The notes beneath the pieces are model-generated. The model saw only the letters and a program-made list of their open reading frames with translations, searched no databases and was not told the origin of the DNA. From positions 991,501 through 1,055,500 of the forward strand of contig CP107216.1 of the NCBI GenBank assembly GCA_025757645.1: a stretch of 64,000 bases of DNA, read 5' to 3'. Source of the stretch: Clostridiales bacterium. GTDB lineage: Bacteria > Bacillota > Clostridia > Oscillospirales > Oscillospiraceae. Of the stretch, positions 1 to 8,259 are shown one piece after another. The translations under genes were made by a program, and so were the position numbers. The stretch's first letter is position 1; each line of letters opens with the position of its first letter.

Positions 1-306
1 GGCCATGATGCACACGACGCCGAACAGCAGCGCCGCCGTCAGCACGCCGACGACCGTACGCAGCCATGGGATGTCCGCACGCACGATCAGCGCGTCCATC
101 GTCTCGATGCCGGTGCGCGCACTCAGCCGCAGGAGCAGCACTCCGGTGCCGCCGAGCAGCGCGACCGCGAGCACGAGCCCCAAAAGCCCCCGCGCACCGA
201 ACGCGCCGAAATACTGCCACAGCTCCTGCCCGGACACGTACCCCGCGCCGAGAAAGCACCCGGCAAACGTCAGTGCCAGCCGCAGCGTGCCGATCTTCTG
301 GGGCAT
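1..306 (-). CDS. YkvI-like membrane protein, N-terminal part (cut by window edge)
   Basis: Reading leftward from the ATG at 306 gives 102 codons with no stop before the window edge, so only the N-terminus is present. A GGAGGAG ribosome site lies 6 bases before the ATG. The first hydrophobic segment (about residues 8-28) contains GAGYVSGQELWQYFG, typical of YkvI-like integral membrane proteins, which are relatives of the LeuT transporter fold with no settled substrate. Further hydrophobic stretches fall at about residues 36-55 and 80-102. It is divergent from the nucleotidyltransferase gene and has its own promoter. The family call rests on the N-terminal signature only. Confidence 0.75.
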   Translation of the reverse strand, partial: MPQKIGTLRLALTFAGCFLGAGYVSGQELWQYFGAFGARGLLGLVLAVALLGGTGVLLLRLSARTGIETMDALIVRADIPWLRTVVGVLTAALLFGVVCIMA

Positions 307-344
307 GATGATCTCCTCCCGTCCAAACTGCCAAGATAGCAAGC

Positions 345-373
345 AGTATACCATATTCTGCGCGGGAAGCCAA
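345..373 (-). promoter_or_regulatory. Promoter of the YkvI-like gene
   Basis: On the minus strand TTGGCT (373-368) is followed after 17 bases by TATACT (350-345), about 40 bases before the ATG at 306. It is read from sequence only. Confidence 0.6.
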
Positions 374-390
374 GATGACCGCGCGGCAAA

Positions 391-419
391 TTGACAAATT
401 GTGACCAGCGGCCTATAAT
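391..419 (+). promoter_or_regulatory. Perfect-consensus vegetative promoter of the nucleotidyltransferase gene
   Basis: TTGACA (391-396), a 17-base spacer and TATAAT (414-419) match the housekeeping sigma consensus exactly. The start codon at 456 lies 36 bases after the -10 box. Confidence 0.9.
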
Positions 420-455
420 GGCACAGACCCGTTTGGAAATATGGAGGGAAAAACA

Positions 456-1361
456 ATGAATCAACCCTGTCTGGTCATCATGGCCGCCGGCATGGGCAGC
501 CGCTTCGGAGGGCCGAAGCAGACGACGCCCGTGGACGAGTACGGCCATTTTCTGCTGCACTATTCGCTCTTTGACGCTTACCGCGCGGGCTTCCGCAAGG
601 TCGTGTTCGTTGTCAAGGAGGACACGGCCGAGGAGTTTCGTGAAAGCGTCGGCCCGGCCGTGGCCGCGGCGTTCGACGTGCGCTATGCCTATCAGAAGCT
701 CGACACGCTGCCGGCGGGCTATGCCGTGCCGGCGGGCCGCACGAAGCCGTGGGGCACGGCCCATGCCGTGCTGTGCGCCGCGCCCGAGATCGATGGGCCG
801 TTCGCTGTTATCAATTCCGATGATTATTACGGCATCGAGGCCTACCGCCTGCTGTATGATTTTCTCGCCGTGCCGCGCCCCGAGCGGTCGTATGCCATGG
901 TGGGCTTCCACCTGCGCAACACCGTCACGGCAAACGGCAGCGTGTCGCGCGGCGTCTGCACGGAGCGCAATGGCATGCTCGAGAGCATCACGGAGCGCAC
1001 GCACATCGAGCAGCGCGGCGCGGACGCCGCCTACACCGAGGACGGTGAGCACTTCATTGACCTGCCGGGCGATACGACGGTGTCCATGAACTTCTGGGGC
1101 TTTTCGCCGCTGTACCTGCGCGAGCTTGCGCGCCAATTTCCGGCGTTTCTGGACGAGAACCTGCCGCGCAACCCGCTCAAGTGCGAGTATTTCGTCCCGT
1201 CGATCGTGGACGCGCAGCTGCGCGCCGGCACGGCGGACGTCACCATGCTGCACACGGACGATGCCTGGCACGGCGTGACGTATCACGACGACCTGCCGGA
1301 TGTGGTCGCGGCGCTGCGCGCGCTGCGCGACGCGGGCAAGTACCCGGACAACATCTGGTGA
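456..1361 (+). CDS. NTP-transferase family sugar-phosphate nucleotidyltransferase
   Basis: The 301-residue protein begins with the nucleotide-binding signature MAAGMGSRFGGPKQ (G-x-G-x-R-x-G-x-x-K) near residues 9-22, as in enzymes that transfer a nucleotidyl group from NTP onto a sugar phosphate or choline phosphate. A second conserved patch, NSDDYYG, near residue 120 fits the metal-binding Asp region. The ATG at 456 is chosen because the in-frame ATG at 441 contains the GGAGGG ribosome site itself. It stands alone between a perfect promoter and a strong terminator. The substrate cannot be told from sequence, and no cell-wall or polysaccharide genes adjoin it. Confidence 0.8.
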   Translation: MNQPCLVIMAAGMGSRFGGPKQTTPVDEYGHFLLHYSLFDAYRAGFRKVVFVVKEDTAEEFRESVGPAVAAAFDVRYAYQKLDTLPAGYAVPAGRTKPWGTAHAVLCAAPEIDGPFAVINSDDYYGIEAYRLLYDFLAVPRPERSYAMVGFHLRNTVTANGSVSRGVCTERNGMLESITERTHIEQRGADAAYTEDGEHFIDLPGDTTVSMNFWGFSPLYLRELARQFPAFLDENLPRNPLKCEYFVPSIVDAQLRAGTADVTMLHTDDAWHGVTYHDDLPDVVAALRALRDAGKYPDNIW

Positions 1362-1403
1362 GCGCCGCCCAACGAGAACCGCTTCGCCGGGTTCTCACAG
1401 ACA

Positions 1404-1437
1404 CGCCCGCGGGGGACTTCCCCGCGGGCGCGTTTTT
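1404..1437 (+). terminator. Intrinsic terminator after the nucleotidyltransferase gene
   Basis: An 11-bp perfect stem (1404-1414 with 1420-1430), five-base loop, followed by CG and five T. Confidence 0.9.
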
Positions 1438-1478
1438 GTGGTATACTGTTTTTATTCTTGCATTTTCACGAGGTGCTT

Positions 1479-4043
1479 ATGAAGCAACTGGTTTTGGGCA
1501 TCCTGGCGCACGTGGACGCCGGGAAGACGACGCTGTCCGAGGCGCTGCTCTACCGCACGGGCGCGATCCGCGACCTCGGGCGCGTGGACCACAAAAACGC
1601 GCACCTGGACACGCACGCGCTCGAGCGTGCGCGCGGCATCACGATCTTTTCGCGGCAGGCGCGCCTGCCGCTGGGCGACACGGCGGTCACGCTGCTCGAC
1701 ACGCCGGGCCACGTGGACTTTTCCGCCGAGATGGAGCGCACGCTGCAGGTGCTCGACTATGCCGTGCTCGTCATCAGCGGCACGGACGGCGTGCAGGCGC
1801 ACACGGAAACGCTCTGGCAGCTGCTGCGGCGCTACCGCGTGCCGGTGTTTGTGTTCGTGACGAAGATGGACCTGCCGGGCGCGGAACGTGCGGCGCTCAT
1901 GGCCGACCTGCGCGCGCACCTGAGCGGCGCGTGTGTGGACTTCACCGACCCCGACCCGGAGCAGATCGTCCTGTGCGACGAGGCGGCGCTCGAGCAGTAT
2001 CTTGACACCGGCGCGCTGCCGGACGAGACCGTGCGCGCGCTCATCCGCAGCCGTAAGCTCTTCCCGTGCCTGTTCGGCTCAGGGCTGAAGCTCACGGGCG
2101 TGGACGCCTTTCTCGCGGCGCTCACGCGCTACGCAGCGCCGCCGGAGTATCCGGCGGAATTCGGCGCGCGGGTGTTCAAGATCATGCGCGATGCGCAGGG
2201 CAATCGCCTCACGTGTCTGAAGGTCACGGGCGGGCAGCTGCGTGTGCGCGCGCCGCTGACGTATTTCCCCCGCGGGGCGGACGCGCCCGTGCAGGAGAAG
2301 GTGAACGCCATCCGGCTCTACTCCGGCGAGAAGTTTGACGCGGCGGAGACCGTCCCGGCCGGGGGCGTGTGCGCCGTGCAGGGCCTCACGCAGACGTATC
2401 CGGGGCAGGGGCTCGGCAGCGCGGCGGCGTCCATGCCGCCGTCGCTCGAGCCGGTGCTGACCTACCGCATCGGCCTGCCGCCGGACGTGGACGCGCGCGC
2501 GTTTCTGCCGCGCCTGCGCCAGCTCGAGGAGGAGGACCCGCAGCTGCACATCGTCTGGGACGAGACGCTGCGCGAGATCCATGTTCAGCTCATGGGCACG
2601 GTGCAGATCGAGGTGCTCAAAAGCCTCATCCGCGAGCGGTTCGACGTGGACGTGCAGGTCGATTCCGGCCGCATCCTCTATCAGGAGACGATCGCGGCGC
2701 CGGTCGAGGGCGTGGGCCATTTTGAGCCCCTGCGTCACTATGCCGAGGTGCACCTGCTGCTCGAGCCTGCCGAGCGCGGCACGGGCCTGACGTTTGACAC
2801 CGCCTGCAGCGAGGACGTGCTCGACCGCAACTGGCAGCGCCTGATCCTCACGCACCTGGCCGAGAAGTGCCACCGCGGCGTGCTTACCGGCGCGCCGCTG
2901 ACGGATGTGAAGATCACGCTGCTGGCCGGACGCGCGCACGTCAAGCACACCGAGGGCGGCGACTTCCGGCAGGCGACGTGGCGCGCCGTGCGGCAGGGGC
3001 TCATGCAGGCGGAAAGCGTCCTGCTCGAGCCGTACTACGCCTTTCGCATCGAGGTCCCGGCCGAGCAGATCGGCCGCGCGATCAGCGACGTGCGCCTCAT
3101 GTCCGGCACGTTTTCCTCGCCCGAGACGCACGGCGACATGGCCGTGCTCACCGGCCGCGCGCCGGTGGCCACGATGCGCGATTATCCCGCCGAGGTCGCG
3201 GCCTACACCCGCGGGCGCGGGCGCATCTCGTGCAGCGTCGCGGGCTACGACACCTGCCACAACGCGCAGGAGGTCATCGCCGAGAGCGGTTACGACCCCA
3301 CGCGCGACCTTGACAACACGCCGGACAGCGTGTTCTGCGCGCACGGTGCGGGTACGGTCATCCCGTGGGATCGCGTGCGCGATTATATGCACATCGACAC
3401 CGGCTTCGGCAAGGCGGAGACGCAGACGCCCCCGCCCGCGCCGCGCATGTTCCGCCGCCGCTTCGATCTCGACGACCGGGAGCTGGAGGAGATCCTGCAG
3501 CGCGAGTTCGGCCCGATCCGCCGCGCGCAGTATGCCGCCCCCGTGCGCAACGCCGCGCCCGGCGCGGACGAGACCGAGCGCGTGGAGCTGTTCCATCCCC
3601 GGCGCGAGCGCGTGATCGTGGACGGCTACAACGTCATCTTCGCCTGGGACGAGCTGCGCGCCCTGGCCGACAGCGGCCACATCGACGCCGCGCGCGAGCG
3701 GCTCATGGACGCGCTGAGCAACTACGCTGCCTTCACGCGCCGCGAGGTCGTGGTCGTGTTCGACGGCTACCGCGTGCCCGGCGGACAGGGGGAGAAGTTC
3801 GACCGCAGCGGCCTGCACGTGGTCTTCACGCGCCAGGGTGAGACAGCGGACGCCTACATGGAAAAGCTCGCCGACGAGATCGGCAAAAACGAGTCCGTGC
3901 GCGTCGTCACGTCCGACGCGCTCATCCAGCTCACGGCACTGCGCGCGGGCGTGCTGCGCATGAGCGCGCGCGAGTTCCGGCAGGAGCTGGCGCAGGTGGC
4001 GCAGCAGCTCGAGGCCGCCATCCGCGACATCAACGGGAGGTGA
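1479..4043 (+). CDS. Tet(M)/EF-G-like translation GTPase fused to a C-terminal NYN (YacP-like) domain
   Basis: The 854-residue protein starts MKQLVLGILAHVDAGKTTL, the G1 loop of EF-G/Tet(M)-type GTPases, followed by DTPGH (G3) and VTKMD (G4). EF-G-like domains II-V extend to about residue 650. A linker then leads to a domain from about residue 712 beginning IVDGYNVIFAWDEL, the nuclease-like NYN/YacP fold. Tet(M)-type ribosome protection proteins are near 640 residues, so the NYN part is an extra fused domain. The ATG at 1479 follows GAGGTG by 5 bases and is preferred to the upstream in-frame ATG at 1458. The S4-domain gene begins 5 bases after its stop, suggesting a shared ribosome or RNA role. 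Whether it gives tetracycline protection cannot be told. Confidence 0.85.
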   Translation: MKQLVLGILAHVDAGKTTLSEALLYRTGAIRDLGRVDHKNAHLDTHALERARGITIFSRQARLPLGDTAVTLLDTPGHVDFSAEMERTLQVLDYAVLVISGTDGVQAHTETLWQLLRRYRVPVFVFVTKMDLPGAERAALMADLRAHLSGACVDFTDPDPEQIVLCDEAALEQYLDTGALPDETVRALIRSRKLFPCLFGSGLKLTGVDAFLAALTRYAAPPEYPAEFGARVFKIMRDAQGNRLTCLKVTGGQLRVRAPLTYFPRGADAPVQEKVNAIRLYSGEKFDAAETVPAGGVCAVQGLTQTYPGQGLGSAAASMPPSLEPVLTYRIGLPPDVDARAFLPRLRQLEEEDPQLHIVWDETLREIHVQLMGTVQIEVLKSLIRERFDVDVQVDSGRILYQETIAAPVEGVGHFEPLRHYAEVHLLLEPAERGTGLTFDTACSEDVLDRNWQRLILTHLAEKCHRGVLTGAPLTDVKITLLAGRAHVKHTEGGDFRQATWRAVRQGLMQAESVLLEPYYAFRIEVPAEQIGRAISDVRLMSGTFSSPETHGDMAVLTGRAPVATMRDYPAEVAAYTRGRGRISCSVAGYDTCHNAQEVIAESGYDPTRDLDNTPDSVFCAHGAGTVIPWDRVRDYMHIDTGFGKAETQTPPPAPRMFRRRFDLDDRELEEILQREFGPIRRAQYAAPVRNAAPGADETERVELFHPRRERVIVDGYNVIFAWDELRALADSGHIDAARERLMDALSNYAAFTRREVVVVFDGYRVPGGQGEKFDRSGLHVVFTRQGETADAYMEKLADEIGKNESVRVVTSDALIQLTALRAGVLRMSAREFRQELAQVAQQLEAAIRDINGR

Positions 4044-4048
4044 GGGCA

Positions 4049-4789
4049 ATGGAGGAAGATCTTCTGCGCCGCGCGGCCGATCTGGCCGAGCGCTGCGAGC
4101 GCACGGCGACGGTCACGTCCACGGCGTTTCTGACGCCGGCGGAGCAGTACGCGCTCACGAACTGGGCTCGTCACCGTGACTGCACGCTCGTGCTGCACGG
4201 CGGCGACGCGGGCTGTGAGCGGCGGGCGGCGTTTTTCCTGCCGTTTTACCTCGCGGCCGAGGACTTTGACCCAGCAGAGCACCTGTGCGCCGTGCACTTT
4301 TCGGCGCCGTTCGGTGCACCCGGCCACCGGGACTATCTCGGCGCGATCCTCGGTCTCGGCATCCGGCGCGAGTGGGTCGGCGACATTCTCGTGCAGGAGC
4401 ACGGCGCGTATGTGTTCTGCCTGCCGAGCGTCGCGCCGGCGCTGCTGGAGCTGGAACAGGTGGGCCGCACGGGCGTGAAGGCGGCGGCTGTGGAGCTGGC
4501 CGCCGTGCCGGTGCCGGAGCGGAAGGTGCGTCCCGTGACGTTCACGGTGCAGTCGGCGCGGCTGGACGCCGTCGTGAGCGGGATGTTCCGTCTTTCGCGC
4601 ACGAGCGCCGCGGCGCAGATCCGCGCGGGCGCGGTGCACCTGAATTACACCGAGTGCCTGCGGCCGGATGCGCCGGTCGCGCCCGGCGACGTGCTGTCGC
4701 TGCGCGGCGCGGGCAAGGGCAGCGTCACGGAAGTGGGCGGCATGTCGCGCAAGGGGCGGCAGTTCGTCACGGCAGAGCTCTGGCTGTGA
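4049..4789 (+). CDS. S4-domain RNA-binding protein, YlmH family
   Basis: The 246-residue protein has the length and layout of YlmH proteins: an N-terminal alpha/beta part and a C-terminal S4 RNA-binding domain (about residues 172-246) with the pattern ARLDAVVSGMFRLSRTSAA and ending in a short strand-turn region. YlmH is linked to 50S ribosome handling and quality control in Firmicutes. The ATG at 4049 is preferred to the GTG at 4040, which would overlap the upstream stop and sit inside the GGGAGGTGAGGG ribosome site. It is probably co-transcribed with the GTPase-NYN gene. Confidence 0.8.
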   Translation: MEEDLLRRAADLAERCERTATVTSTAFLTPAEQYALTNWARHRDCTLVLHGGDAGCERRAAFFLPFYLAAEDFDPAEHLCAVHFSAPFGAPGHRDYLGAILGLGIRREWVGDILVQEHGAYVFCLPSVAPALLELEQVGRTGVKAAAVELAAVPVPERKVRPVTFTVQSARLDAVVSGMFRLSRTSAAAQIRAGAVHLNYTECLRPDAPVAPGDVLSLRGAGKGSVTEVGGMSRKGRQFVTAELWL

Positions 4790-4851
4790 ACCTGCTTTTC
4801 AGAAAAACAAAATGTCCGCACCGGGAACGCCGGTTCGGACAATACAGAAAA

Positions 4852-4880
4852 AAATCTCCGGAGTCTGACTCCGGAGATTT
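4852..4880. terminator. Bidirectional terminator between convergent genes
   Basis: An inverted repeat with core AAATCTCCGGAGT / ACTCCGGAGATTT is bordered by A-rich sequence on the left and T6 on the right. It serves the S4 gene (plus) and the membrane protein gene (minus). Confidence 0.85.
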
Positions 4881-4897
4881 TTTGTTGATGCTGTGGT

Positions 4898-6397
4898 TTA
4901 CTCAGCGGTCTTGTCGTCCTCGGCGGGAGCGGCGACCGGCTCAGCGACCGGAGCTGCCACGGGAGCGGCAGCGGCGGCAGCCTGATCGGCAACGGCTTTC
5001 TGCGAACGCTTATAAGCGCCGGAGACGACACACGCGATGATCGCAAACAGGATCGCAACGATGGCCAGAATGACGATCGCGACGAACTGGGTGTGACCCG
5101 TGAACTCGTAGGTGACAGGGTCGGGAGCCTCGCCGTAGCGGCAGGCGAACGTGTAGCCGGTGTAGCCGGTGAGCATGCCGATGACGTTGCCGGCAGCGGC
5201 GATGACGGCGGAGATGATGCCGCAGACGGAGGCGGTCACGATCTTGCCCTTGCTGATGCGGATCACGGACAGGATGCCGAACAGGCCGGCGATGAGGCCG
5301 AGGACGGACGCGATGAGCATCGCGGCGACGACGCCGAGTCTGCTCATGACTTCCTTCGTGACGGCAGCGGTCTGGTAGACGGAGATGTAGTCACGGCCGG
5401 CCTGACCAACGGCGCGGCAGTTTTCGAGGTTGAGGTACTGGCAGCCGTTGACGACGCGGATCTCACCGTTGTCATCGAGCTCCCAGATGGAGAAGTTGTC
5501 GCCGTAGCGCTCTTTGAGGATGTCGGCAACGCTCGGGCACATTTTCTTGTCGCCGTTGCCTTCGTCGTTCATGTAAGCAGGCTGGCTCATCAGGAGCTCG
5601 CAGCCGGCGGCGACCTGCGCGCAGCCGTCTTCAAAGGTGTTGAGCTGCTTTTTGCCGTCGGCCAGCTTGTTGCCGCCTGCGGCAAGATCCACTTCGCCCT
5701 GAGCGAGCTGCTTTTCAGCGTCTTTGAGCTGCGCTTCGCCGGCGGCGATGGTCTTTTCGGCCTCGGCCAGCTGGGCCAGACCGTCTTCATACTGCTTGAG
5801 CTGCGCTTTGCCGTCCGCGACCATCTGCTGGACGTAAGCCGGCAGGTCGGTGACATCGTCCGGAATGACCAGACCCTTGCTGGCCGCGATCGGACGCACG
5901 ACGGAGACGAACCACGCCTGGGCGCTCGAGAAGCCGGCGAGGTTGGAGATCGTACCGTTGCGGAACTTCACGTACTGGTCGACGTAGGGCATGAGCGGCT
6001 CGATCTTGGCGAGGGTCGCTTTGCCTTCGTTGTAGGCCGCGGTGTTGTCCTCGATCTGCTTCTTGCCGGCGGCATAGGCGGCTTTGCCTTCCTCGAGCTG
6101 CTTCTTGCCGGCGTAGTAGGCGGCGTAGCCCGCGGAGAGCGTCGATTTGCCCTCGGAGTAAGAGACCAGGCCGGCGGTGTAGGTGTCCACGCCGGCGAGG
6201 TACGTGCCCTCGTTCTCCTGCAGCTGGTCAAGGCCGGCATCGAGCGTGTCGATGGACTCCAGACCCTCTTTGGCGTCCTTTTCTTTGTACTCTTTGACAT
6301 TCATGATGTCGCTGAAGCTGCTCACTCCGGCGAACAGGCCGAAGATACTCGCAGCGATCAGGCAGACGCTGATGATCGTGAGTAATACTTTTTTCAT
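4898..6397 (-). CDS. Membrane protein with a YhgE/Pip-like heptad-repeat ectodomain
   Basis: The 499-residue protein has an N-terminal hydrophobic segment (about 5-27), then a long extracytoplasmic part in which L/Y-x-x-G-K repeats recur about every seven residues (residues 60-125 and 200-260), as in the stalks of YhgE/Pip-type proteins. Three membrane segments follow at about residues 350-380, 385-415 and 435-460. The tail is rich in Ala/Pro/Val and ends in acidic residues. The start ATG follows GGAGG. It is monocistronic, with its own promoter and a shared terminator. The function is unknown. Confidence 0.65.
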   Translation of the reverse strand: MKKVLLTIISVCLIAASIFGLFAGVSSFSDIMNVKEYKEKDAKEGLESIDTLDAGLDQLQENEGTYLAGVDTYTAGLVSYSEGKSTLSAGYAAYYAGKKQLEEGKAAYAAGKKQIEDNTAAYNEGKATLAKIEPLMPYVDQYVKFRNGTISNLAGFSSAQAWFVSVVRPIAASKGLVIPDDVTDLPAYVQQMVADGKAQLKQYEDGLAQLAEAEKTIAAGEAQLKDAEKQLAQGEVDLAAGGNKLADGKKQLNTFEDGCAQVAAGCELLMSQPAYMNDEGNGDKKMCPSVADILKERYGDNFSIWELDDNGEIRVVNGCQYLNLENCRAVGQAGRDYISVYQTAAVTKEVMSRLGVVAAMLIASVLGLIAGLFGILSVIRISKGKIVTASVCGIISAVIAAAGNVIGMLTGYTGYTFACRYGEAPDPVTYEFTGHTQFVAIVILAIVAILFAIIACVVSGAYKRSQKAVADQAAAAAAPVAAPVAEPVAAPAEDDKTAE

Positions 6398-6453
6398 GTC
6401 GTTCCTCCACTCATTTAAGCATTTTTCAGTCTAATACCGAACGCTTGACCTAA

Positions 6454-6482
6454 ACTATATCTTAAATTTCACAAAATCGCAA
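6454..6482 (-). promoter_or_regulatory. Promoter of the heptad-repeat membrane protein gene; rest of 6398-6654 shows nothing else
   Basis: TTGCGA (6482-6477), 17-base spacer, TATAGT (6459-6454) on the minus strand. The remaining AT-rich sequence between this promoter and the mntP terminator has no ORF with a ribosome site and no other structure I recognise. Confidence 0.55.
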
Positions 6483-6654
6483 GAGAAACCGGCCAAATCT
6501 TTTTCCGGCGTAAAAAAATTGCCTTTTTCAACAAATGTGAAAGGAATTGTTGTGCAGATTTTCCGTTTTCTACTTCCCTGAATTGGAGGATTTTTGCTGC
6601 TGATTCAACATATTCGCGCGGGTGTGAAAACTTGTCTCCAAACGCAAAAAGCGT

Positions 6655-6690
6655 GAAAAAACTCCACAATCCGGGCAGGATCGTGGAGTA
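6655..6690 (-). terminator. Terminator of mntP
   Basis: On the minus strand a 12-base stem with one G-T pair (ACTCCACGATCC with GGATTGTGGAGT) is followed by six T, about 15 bases beyond the mntP stop. Confidence 0.85.
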
Positions 6691-6703
6691 AAAAGGGCCT
6701 TTT

Positions 6704-7267
6704 TTACAAAACACCGAGGTGCTCGAGCAGGATCTTCGTGCCGAGCAGGATGAGGATCACGCCGCCGGCAAACTCGGCCTTGCTCTTGTAGCGCAGGCCG
6801 AACACGTTGCCGAGCCGGATGCCGGCTGCGGAAAAGACGAAGGTGATCGAGCCGATGAGCGCCACGGCGGGCACGATGCGCGTGCCGGGCAGAAACGCGA
6901 ACGTGATGCCGACGGCGAGCGCGTCGATGCTCGTTGCGATCGCCAGCAGGAGCATGGTCTTGAACGCCAGCGAGCCGTCGAGCTTATCCTCGTCCTTTGA
7001 CAGCGCCTCGCGGATCATGTTGCCGCCGATGATGCCCAGCAGCACGAACGCGATCCAGTGATCGACGGAGGTGACAAACTGCTCAAACTGCGTGCCGAGC
7101 AGATAGCCCAGCAGCGGCATGAGCGCCTGAAAACCGCCGAACCACGCCCCGGCGATGCAGCATTCCTTCCATGATACGCGCTGCAATGCCAGCCCCTTGC
7201 AGATGGACACGGCGAACGCATCCATCGACAGGCCGACGGCCAGCACGACCAGTTCCCAAAAACCCAT
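6704..7267 (-). CDS. mntP: Manganese efflux pump MntP
   Basis: The 187-residue membrane protein matches MntP (DUF204) in length and in its two repeated signatures: LSMDAFAVSI (about residues 14-23) and SIDALAVGI (about 107-115), whose Asp residues bind Mn2+ in this LysE-superfamily exporter. Six membrane segments are visible. The ATG at 7267 is chosen because longer in-frame starts would lie inside the promoter -10 region. Unlike many mntP genes there is no room for a Mn-responsive leader riboswitch: the promoter lies only about 35 bases upstream. Confidence 0.9.
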   Translation of the reverse strand: MGFWELVVLAVGLSMDAFAVSICKGLALQRVSWKECCIAGAWFGGFQALMPLLGYLLGTQFEQFVTSVDHWIAFVLLGIIGGNMIREALSKDEDKLDGSLAFKTMLLLAIATSIDALAVGITFAFLPGTRIVPAVALIGSITFVFSAAGIRLGNVFGLRYKSKAEFAGGVILILLGTKILLEHLGVL

Positions 7268-7300
7268 ATCTTCACGTCCCTTTTTCCGCAGATTCCCCAT

Positions 7301-7329
7301 ACTATAAAGGAAAGGGCAGGAAAATGCAA
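7301..7329 (-). promoter_or_regulatory. mntP promoter
   Basis: TTGCAT (7329-7324), 17-base spacer, TATAGT (7306-7301) on the minus strand. Confidence 0.65.
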
Positions 7330-7353
7330 GGAAAACTTGCTTCCCGCGCATAG

Positions 7354-7387
7354 AAAAAACCGACGCCCAGATCTTCCGGGCGCCGGC
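7354..7387 (-). terminator. Terminator of the cooT operon
   Basis: On the minus strand a GC-rich hairpin (stem arms near 7387-7376 and 7371-7360) is followed by six T at 7359-7354. Confidence 0.8.
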
Positions 7388-7400
7388 TGGCAGCTTCGTT

Positions 7401-7589
7401 TCAGCAGGGCTCGATGAGGATGACGTTGCTCATCAGGTCCACTTTTTTGAGTTTGCCGGGGACGATCTTGCGGATCCCCATCAGGTCGGTCAGCGTGACG
7501 TTCTCGCCGTCGGCGGACACGTTGCACACGCGCGAGCAGACAAGGTTCTGTTTGCCGTCCTTGATCTCATATGCATCAGAAAGACACAT
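7401..7589 (-). CDS. cooT: CooT-family nickel-binding protein
   Basis: The 62-residue protein begins MCLSDAY; the Cys at position 2 followed by LS-x-AY is the hallmark of CooT, a small homodimeric Ni(II)-binding protein linked to maturation of carbon monoxide dehydrogenase. The rest (VTLTDLMGIRKIVPG, then ILIEPC at the end) fits the family. An AAGGAG ribosome site precedes the start. It follows the His-rich gene by 23 bases and ends at a terminator. No CO dehydrogenase gene is in this window, so here it may serve nickel handling more generally. Confidence 0.85.
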   Translation of the reverse strand: MCLSDAYEIKDGKQNLVCSRVCNVSADGENVTLTDLMGIRKIVPGKLKKVDLMSNVILIEPC

Positions 7590-7612
7590 GGTCGTTCGCT
7601 CCTTTTTACCCG

Positions 7613-7894
7613 TTATGCCTGTTTGGCAAGCTCGAGGGCTTTTTCGAGCTTGTCGTTGCCGTGGTCAAATGCATGCAGCGCCTCGGCCAGAGCCGCGGCC
7701 GCCTCGGCCTTGCCCTCATCTTCCAGCGCGTGGCAGATGTCGTGCAGCTCGTCGGCGTGGTGGCGGTTGTGGTCGAGCATATAGTTCAGCAGCGCCAGCA
7801 CTTCCTCAGGGCTCATCGGCTTATCGCCGGTGTGCTCGTGGCTGTGCGGGTGGCAGTGATGTGCATGATCGTGATCGTGTTCATGTTCGTGCAT
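7613..7894 (-). CDS. Small histidine-rich, probably metal-binding, protein
   Basis: The 93-residue protein opens with a stretch dense in His and acidic residues (12 His in the first 22 residues, HEHEHDHDHAHHCHPHSHEH), then a helical domain (SPEEVLALLNYMLDHNRHHADEL onward is amphipathic). Such N-terminal His tracts store or chelate Ni, Co or Zn. The ATG at 7894 is preceded by AGGAG; a longer GTG start at 7945 lacks a site. It is the first gene of an operon with cooT, which supports nickel. I do not recognise a named family. Confidence 0.75.
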   Translation of the reverse strand: MHEHEHDHDHAHHCHPHSHEHTGDKPMSPEEVLALLNYMLDHNRHHADELHDICHALEDEGKAEAAAALAEALHAFDHGNDKLEKALELAKQA

Positions 7895-7968
7895 GGGAAA
7901 CACTCCTTTCTGAAGTGGGGCAGGGCCGCCGTGCGGAAAAATCACCCTGCTCTGAATGGATTATCAAA

Positions 7969-7997
7969 AGTTTATCATATCCTCTTGTAAGAATCAA
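7969..7997 (-). promoter_or_regulatory. Promoter of the His-rich protein-cooT operon
   Basis: TTGATT (7997-7992), 17-base spacer, TAAACT (7974-7969) on the minus strand, about 75 bases upstream of the start. Confidence 0.55.
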
Positions 7998-8028
7998 CAA
8001 TTTTTTGCCCCCATATGTGATAAAAGAC

Positions 8029-8259
8029 TTGTAAATTGTGCGCGAATATGTTAATCTGTTGACGTGATAACGGAAGCTATCCTTGCGTTTTTGGACGGAA
8101 TGCTTTGAAGTGTTACATAAGGGTGGTACGCTTTGAAGAACCGCACGTTTCGGCCGGAGACACAGCGACGGTTTCCATGTCCGTGACCACCATGGGGGAA
8201 CGCCCCCGGCGAGCCCAATCAAACGAAAACCATAAAAAAGGGAAGAAGAGGTGTAACAT
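8029..8259 (+). promoter_or_regulatory. Promoter and long leader of dehydratase cluster 1
   Basis: Possible promoters are TTGTAA (8029-8034)/TAATCT (8052-8057) and TTGGAC (8091-8096)/TACATA (8114-8119), both with 17-base spacers and neither strong. A 9-base direct repeat GCTTTGAAG occurs at 8102-8110 and 8130-8138, and a GGGGG-AACG-CCCCC hairpin lies near 8194. No coding region with a ribosome site is visible. Confidence 0.35.

Noticed and set aside
7268..7353. A manganese (yybP-ykoY) riboswitch before mntP
   Set aside because: The promoter -10 box lies only 34 bases before the ATG, leaving no room for the aptamer.
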